DNA from: Eudromia elegans
Taxonomy: Eukaryota; Chordata; Aves; Tinamiformes; Tinamidae
Assembly: GCA_003342815.1 (NCBI GenBank)
Contig: PTEX01000166.1
Location: forward strand, 404,225-468,224
Length of the DNA stretch: 64,000 bases
Direction: 5' to 3'
A model generated the notes under the pieces. It was not told where the DNA came from, did no database searches, and saw only the letters and a program-made list of their open reading frames with translations. The position numbers were made by a program, and so were the translations under genes. This document shows, in pieces, positions 57,820 through 64,000 of the stretch. How positions within the stretch are numbered: the first letter of the stretch is position 1; each line of letters begins with the position of its first letter.

Positions 57820-57927
57820 CATAGAATCATTATGGGTGGAAAAGAACTTCAAGACGATTAAGTCCAAGCATAAATCCATCACCACCATGACTCATAAACA
57901 ATGTCCCTAAGTGCCTCATCTACACAT
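57820..57927 (-). mobile_element. CR1 LINE, older subfamily, 3' end piece
   Basis: The plus strand reads CATAGAATCATTATGGGTGG at the 3' edge, then CATCACCACCATGACTCATA and ATGTCCCTAAGTGCCTCATC, typical of the older CR1 type with the ACCATGTCCCTAAGTGCC section. Only about 108 bp remains. Confidence 0.82.
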
Positions 57928-58013
57928 GTATGCTGCTTATTAGAAAGAAATCGCATTATAGAAGACAACACTAAGGAAAAGCTTATTTGTGAAACGGAGA
58001 TTATGGCAAATCA

Positions 58014-58328
<315 letters not shown>

Positions 58329-58845
58329 CTAATCTAAATCTTCAAGATTGAACTAGAAGACAATTTGTAAGGAAAGGCTGGCTGTGCTTCCATAAAACCA
58401 CAACTACCATCTATACTCCATTTACAAGAATTTTTAACTATATTTAATGGTACTTCAGTTGCAGTTTTTATGTTGATTCTTCATTTTGACAAGTGACTAT
58501 AGAGGCATAAATTAGCATACCCTTGCTAAATGAAATTTGTAGGAAAATCAATGCCACGCAAAAGTGCTTGATTAATTCAACAGCAGCAAATGTGTAATAG
58601 CATGCATTCTTTTCAATCTCAGTCTAGGAGAATTAACAAATTACGGATGTAAACATAGATGCGACTAGATAAGACATATGGTCATTAGAGCAAACTAACA
58701 GAAAAGTGAGACCTTAATAGCATCTCTTGTCTCAGTTTACCTCTGGAACTTTTCTCATTAGCTCTTGCCATAAAGTTTATGTTATTTTTGTCAGGATTTC
58801 TGTTACTCTCTGTCAGACTTTCTTGGTTCCTTTGCCTCCTTTCAA

Positions 58846-58900
58846 NNNNNNNNNNNNNNNNNNNNNNNNNNNNNNNNNNNNNNNNNNNNNNNNNNNNNNN
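58846..58900. other. Assembly gap, 55 N
   Basis: It lies in the intron upstream of w1; flanks give no hint of what is missing. Confidence 0.99.
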
Positions 58901-61900
58901 AGATAGGCTGGATAGGCTAAGGAGGCTTTCACCACTTCACCCTCTTCATTCATGCTATCACTAGCTAGTATGATGCTCAGAAAGTCTCCCCATGTTAGAA
59001 GAGATCTGTATCCACTTCTATGGTCATTTTAATACCCAATAAAAAATACAGCTTAAGGAAAAGACGGGTTAATTCTATCTGGCTAATTCCTGGTTGCAAA
59101 TACATGCCAAGAGCACCTAGCAGTGTTTATCAGCCATGGTAGTTCAATGATGAAAATGTAACTTGGGTCCATTTTCACCATTCTCTCATCCTCTATGTGT
59201 ATGCCACGCACAGACAACCTGGTCTAGAAATTCTGCCCTGTTCCTTCCACAATATTCAGTGTTTGAAATTAGAAGACTGCTTGACAAGNGTATTCATTGC
59301 ACAGAAATATATTTTGCAATATTGACTGAGTCAAAAGTAGAAAATCCTTTCAAGTACCAGATGTAGGAATTTTACTGATTGAAGTTTTATACTTAAGTAT
59401 ACTTTTAAGTTTATTGTATTTCCAATTAATTTATTAATGTTGTCTATGAATACATACTTTCTGTTTTTAATTCTGCTCCATGATATAATTCCCAAAATTT
59501 ATTTTCATGACACAGATTTTCAGTGTGATTCGTCAGGGGGCATCTTCTAGTATCAGTATCATGTACCAGATTTTTATTTGTTCTTTCTACCTACTGCTGG
59601 CTCTGATGGTGCTCACCAGACAAAGAAACAAAGCAAAAACAAAATACTCAATATCTTTTACATAATGAGACAGAATTCTAGAGCTAGCTTGGAAAGGTCT
59701 TGTCTCTTTTGGTTCGAGTATGGCATAATTCCAACAAAAAGATTTTAGATGTAACAAATTGGTGGGAATTCAAGAAGCCTAGGGTACATCAAATTCTTAA
59801 CCATATATTTTGACATCAATGGAAAAACAAGAACCCTCAAAGGAGTCTCACACAAAATTATTCACTATCCTTCTTTTGTAAATTATTTATAAGTTATCTT
59901 TACCACATTTCCTTGTGACAACTGCACTGCCAGCCTGACCTTGTCTTCTGAAGTCGGTGCTAATTTCCATCTATGAAACACTACCTGATCCATTATTTCT
60001 CTCAGCTTTCTGAAGTATGTGGAATATGCTGTAGAAAGGTTTTGATTTATGGTTTGTAAAGAACACTGGCCATAGCTACAAAGGTCATTTCATTCCTCTA
60101 TTGACTTCCCTCTCAGACCTACTGCCAAAATTTCAAAGGTTGAAAGCTACTAACATCCTATGCCATTTGCATTCCTTACTGCAACAACAGGTTATTTATA
60201 TGCAATACTGTTTTTTTTCTGGACAGATCCAGCTGAAATGTAGAGAAGTAAATACTCTAGGAAGTGAGAAAAGTGCTACTTTGGTGGAATGAGAGACTGA
60301 AAACTACTTTGCCTTCTCAGCACATTAAGAAACCCACTCTATAATCAAAAATCATAGATATAAATTCATGCAACTTCAGACAAATTGTGCAAATGCAGAA
60401 ATGCATGCATTCAGGCCCCAGCTGTGTGCAGCTTTGCCATGTGGACGCTAGTGTGTAGGCTTGGCAGGTCATGCTCACATGCAAAGGAACCAGGACCCAT
60501 GTACACTCCAGAGAATTTATTTCTCTGAGTCTGGAAATACAGGCAAGAATACTGAATTAAAACTGTGGGCACAGGGACAGAACATATAGAAATAAAGACT
60601 ATCTTAATAGTATTAGGAATTAAAAATTACTTTTACTGAATGGTAATTCAAATAGAACAAGTATTTCCTTATTGTCATTTAAGCCAAGAAATTAGAGAGA
60701 AAACATTAATATATACCAAAAAATCTAAATTACTCTTTTCATCTGCATGTCTTTAATACTCCGTTAGGAAACAAGTTTCTTTAGGAAAATGGAAAGGAAT
60801 AGGAGATAAAAAGAAATACAAGGTTGCTATGCTCTTTGGTGCTGTATGAATATCATTATTCAGAAATATTATATATTACTCTGACATCAGATTTTACAAG
60901 TAATTTGAATGTATCGTTTTTTTNAAAAAAATAGAGAAATTAAAAAAGATTTTTTTTTCCTGCTTTAAATTCTGGTTCTATATTTATAATGTCACAAAGC
61001 TAACTGTCGAACTAAATAGATTCCCAGTGTCTTACCAAGACCAAAAGTAAAGGCAAAACAGTGATCCAAGACACCATTCATCGGGAAACATACAAGAGGG
61101 CACTAAATGTTAATATCAAAATTAAAATGTTAAAAAGTCTTTATAAAAATTCCAATATGTTCTGCAGCAGACTTAGTTTTTGAATGCTTGTATAAAAAGT
61201 GTCTGTTTTTCCCAACAGCTGAATGGATATCATTTTCACATGAGAAGCATACACACATTCTTCAGCCATTAAAGCTTTTATAGACAATAACAGATTATTA
61301 TTTATCTACCCTACTGAAACTATATCGGAACAGAAGATACAAAAACACCGATATATGACCAAATCATCTCAGGATATAAATTTGTATACTAACGCCATTC
61401 TACCTTCATTCCATGTTTAAAACTACCAGCCATTTACCAGAACAATAAAAAATTATATCTTTTTAAGCCACACACTAAGGAACTGAAGTGAGATATTTTA
61501 TCCATAAATCAGTAAAAAATGTCATCATTAGTATGTGTTAGTGAACTTGCTACAAAGGCTTTTTAAAAGGAACTGTAAGAAAAGCTATTATTCAGTACTT
61601 TCTAAATCAATTCAAGAATACTCTGTTCATCAAGGGTGCCATTATATCTGTAGTTATTATTCTGTCNCTACTATAACTCTGTTTTACCAAGATTGTTTTT
61701 CTCTCTTTTTTATTACAGACATCAGTAGCCCAACTACTTAAAAGAAAGTACTATTCCAATACAGATATGTGCTGCATCTTCACTTGTTAAAGTGCATTTC
61801 ACTTTAACAAACATGTTCTTTAAATCTTCTTAAGCAGTTCTAGAATTACACAAGAAAGACTAAAAAATACCACATAGTCTTTAACTATAGGAATTTGTCT

Positions 61901-62787
61901 GTATATTCATTCTCTATCTTTTTACAGANAATACACTTTCTTACACCTATGCAAAGATACTCTCTTTGCTGGTGATTTTTATAAGAAAAGTGAGTGACTC
62001 TCTAAAGAATTAAGGTTGAGGAAGTATCAGGGGATGAGATCACCGAGCAGGATAACGTAGAGATGACCTATGGAGTTTTGATGCAAGCATATGCACAGAA
62101 CTAGGGCGGGTCAGTGCAGAGTTGGATGTATGTCATGGCCATTTTTTATTTTCAGCTAATAACTCTGACTATGCATGAGAATTATCATCCAGTCTGTATC
62201 ATGTGTTTTTCCCCCAAAAGAGTTACAAGTCTCTGAAATTAGACCGAGTTTTTCTTTAAAAGTATCATCACAATGTTCATACTGAGGGCCACTTTCTATG
62301 CTAATGGCTAACTTCCTCGCTACACATCTGTTATGCTAATTCAGAGAGTTGTTTTAAATAATTTAAAAAACCCTTTTTTTTATTTTTTTCTACAAAAACC
62401 CAAAGTTATCTTCAATTTGGTTTAGATCAAAAAAACCCATATTCTCCCCCAAAAGTATATTCTCCCAATATCAAACAGTTATTTTTAAACATACGCATTA
62501 ATGTTCTCACAGCAATGTGAAAACATCCTGATTACATAATCAGAAATCTGATCTATGATAGGGTGAAAAAATATGGTATAATTGCAATGGAAAGGCATAT
62601 CAATGATTTGCTGGGTGTTTCCAGAAGTCCTAGATACAGAGTAAGTCCTTGTGTTCCCCTACATTTTTGGATCTCTGATTAGTAATTGAAAATAGGATTA
62701 CAAATTGTACGAGTTTTACAGTTCAATTCATTTATCTTTAGCTATGTTTTCATTATTTAAGGATATATTATTTAAGGTTTTATTATT

Positions 62788-63205
62788 AAGGTTATAAGGG
62801 ACCTCTAGAGACCATCTAGTCCAATCTCCTCTGCACATGCCTCGCTTAGAGCATGTTACACAGGATTGTGTCCAAGCAGGTCTTGAGGTTCTCCAGAGAA
62901 GGAGACTCCACAACCTCTCTTGGCAACCTGTTCCAGTGCTCTGTCACTCTCACTGTTAAGAAATGTTTCCTTAAGTTCCTATGGAACTATTGATGCTTTA
63001 GTTTGTAGCTGTTTCCTCTAGTCCTATTACTGGCCATCACTGAAAAAAGGTCATTCCCAACCTCCTCACTCCCTCCCTTGATATACTTATAGACACTGAT
63101 CAGGTCCCCTCTCAGCCTTCTCTTCTTCAGGCTTAACAGGCCCAGCTCTCTCAGCCTTTCCTTGTAGCCCTGACCAACCTTGTAGCCGTGNACTGGATTC
63201 ATGTC
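62788..63205 (-). mobile_element. CR1 LINE, ORF2 end and 3' part
   Basis: The minus strand encodes the CR1 ORF2 end (YKERLRELGLLSLKKRRLRG, DLISVYKYIKGG) followed by the 3' UTR; the plus strand shows GGGACCTCTAGAGACCATC and GGAGACTCCACAACCTCTC. The terminal 8-bp tail is not recognisable. Sense to CSMD1. Confidence 0.95.
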
Positions 63206-64000
63206 TGATTTTATTCCAGAACTGCTATGAAACATTACACACATATATATATGTATGTATGCATATATACATATATTTCCACAGAACTATCACATAAACT
63301 AATGTAGTTTCACAAACATGTATCAATNTAGAAGTTCTACATAATAATCAACAGAAAGAGATGGTTATCCTTAATAGAACTTGACAGAATAAGATTAGAT
63401 ATAAAATATAAATAAAATGTTACAGAAACTTTTAATTCAAAAGATACAGGAGATGATGATTCCCATCCTTTATTTAAATATGCCAATGGTAAAAGTTTTT
63501 CAGTTAATTGAAAAAAAATCTCCATCACGATCTGAGGGAGATGTGATGTGAGCACAATGTAAGTTCAGGAAGCATGTAAATGAAGGTGAAATAACCATTT
63601 TAACAGCAGGAGACATTTGGCTCAGAACATTAAGTTTGTCAGGATGATTAAAAAATATCCTCATTTTCTGTTAGATTTATAAGCAGTCTGAAAATGTGAA
63701 AGAGTGTGTTAATATTCCTCTAATTTGAAAGTGAAATATGACAATAAAAGGAAAGACCAAATGAGATGTCAGGAGGAACCTAAAGAATAACAACCAAAAA
63801 TATAAATAAATCATGTCCTTGTTGGTAATGTCATTGGATACCTGCAAAGGATGGATAGAATAATCCTCATCATGAGTTATAACCAACTATCTTGCCAAGA
63901 TGTGAGGCACTGCCACATTGTGTCTCTAAGAAAGTGTCAGTTCTGATCTCCTGAAGATGTATTTTCACTTATGCCTCTCAATGCTTTTCCTTTGGAAAAT

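Overview
This is intronic and exonic vertebrate DNA, most likely from a bird. It is AT-rich, has no bacterial-style gene packing, carries large introns with GT-AG splice sites, and its only recognisable interspersed repeats are CR1 LINEs (ten pieces, about 3.4 kb, several ending in the ATTCTATG/ATTCTGTG-type 8-bp tail). No mammalian SINE or L1 was seen. A crocodilian or turtle is a weaker alternative. Single Ns are scattered throughout and there are three N gaps (490, 21 and 55 bases), which suggests a draft assembly.

One gene accounts for all convincing coding sequence: a CUB and Sushi multiple domains gene on the minus strand, best identified as CSMD1. Seventeen internal exons (called w1 to w17 here, in transcript order from high to low coordinates) lie between 58234 and 1110. 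They keep one open frame of 949 codons (2847 bp, about 4.4% of the window). Neither the start of the gene nor its transmembrane and cytoplasmic end is in the window.

Layout in transcript order: w1+w2 form one CUB module; w3+w4 form one sushi (CCP) module split by a 165-bp intron; w5+w6 form a second CUB module; w7 to w17 are eleven sushi modules, one per exon. Matched to the 14-CUB/28-sushi family plan, these are CUB13, sushi13, CUB14 and sushi14 to 24. Four more sushi modules and the membrane anchor should follow beyond position 1. The modules form part of a long extracellular stalk of a type I membrane protein that the literature links to complement inhibition and neural development.

The remaining sequence is intron, described intron by intron. 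It holds CR1 pieces of differing age, microsatellites, long A runs and several strong inverted repeats (notably at 39103-39139, 54182-54285, 25417-25458 and 7006-7027). I found no RNA gene, no CRISPR array, no retroviral element and no second protein-coding gene. I also found no undescribed biological system. The best observations concern splice-donor compensation, module oddities, hairpin DNA and an unusual CR1 truncation.
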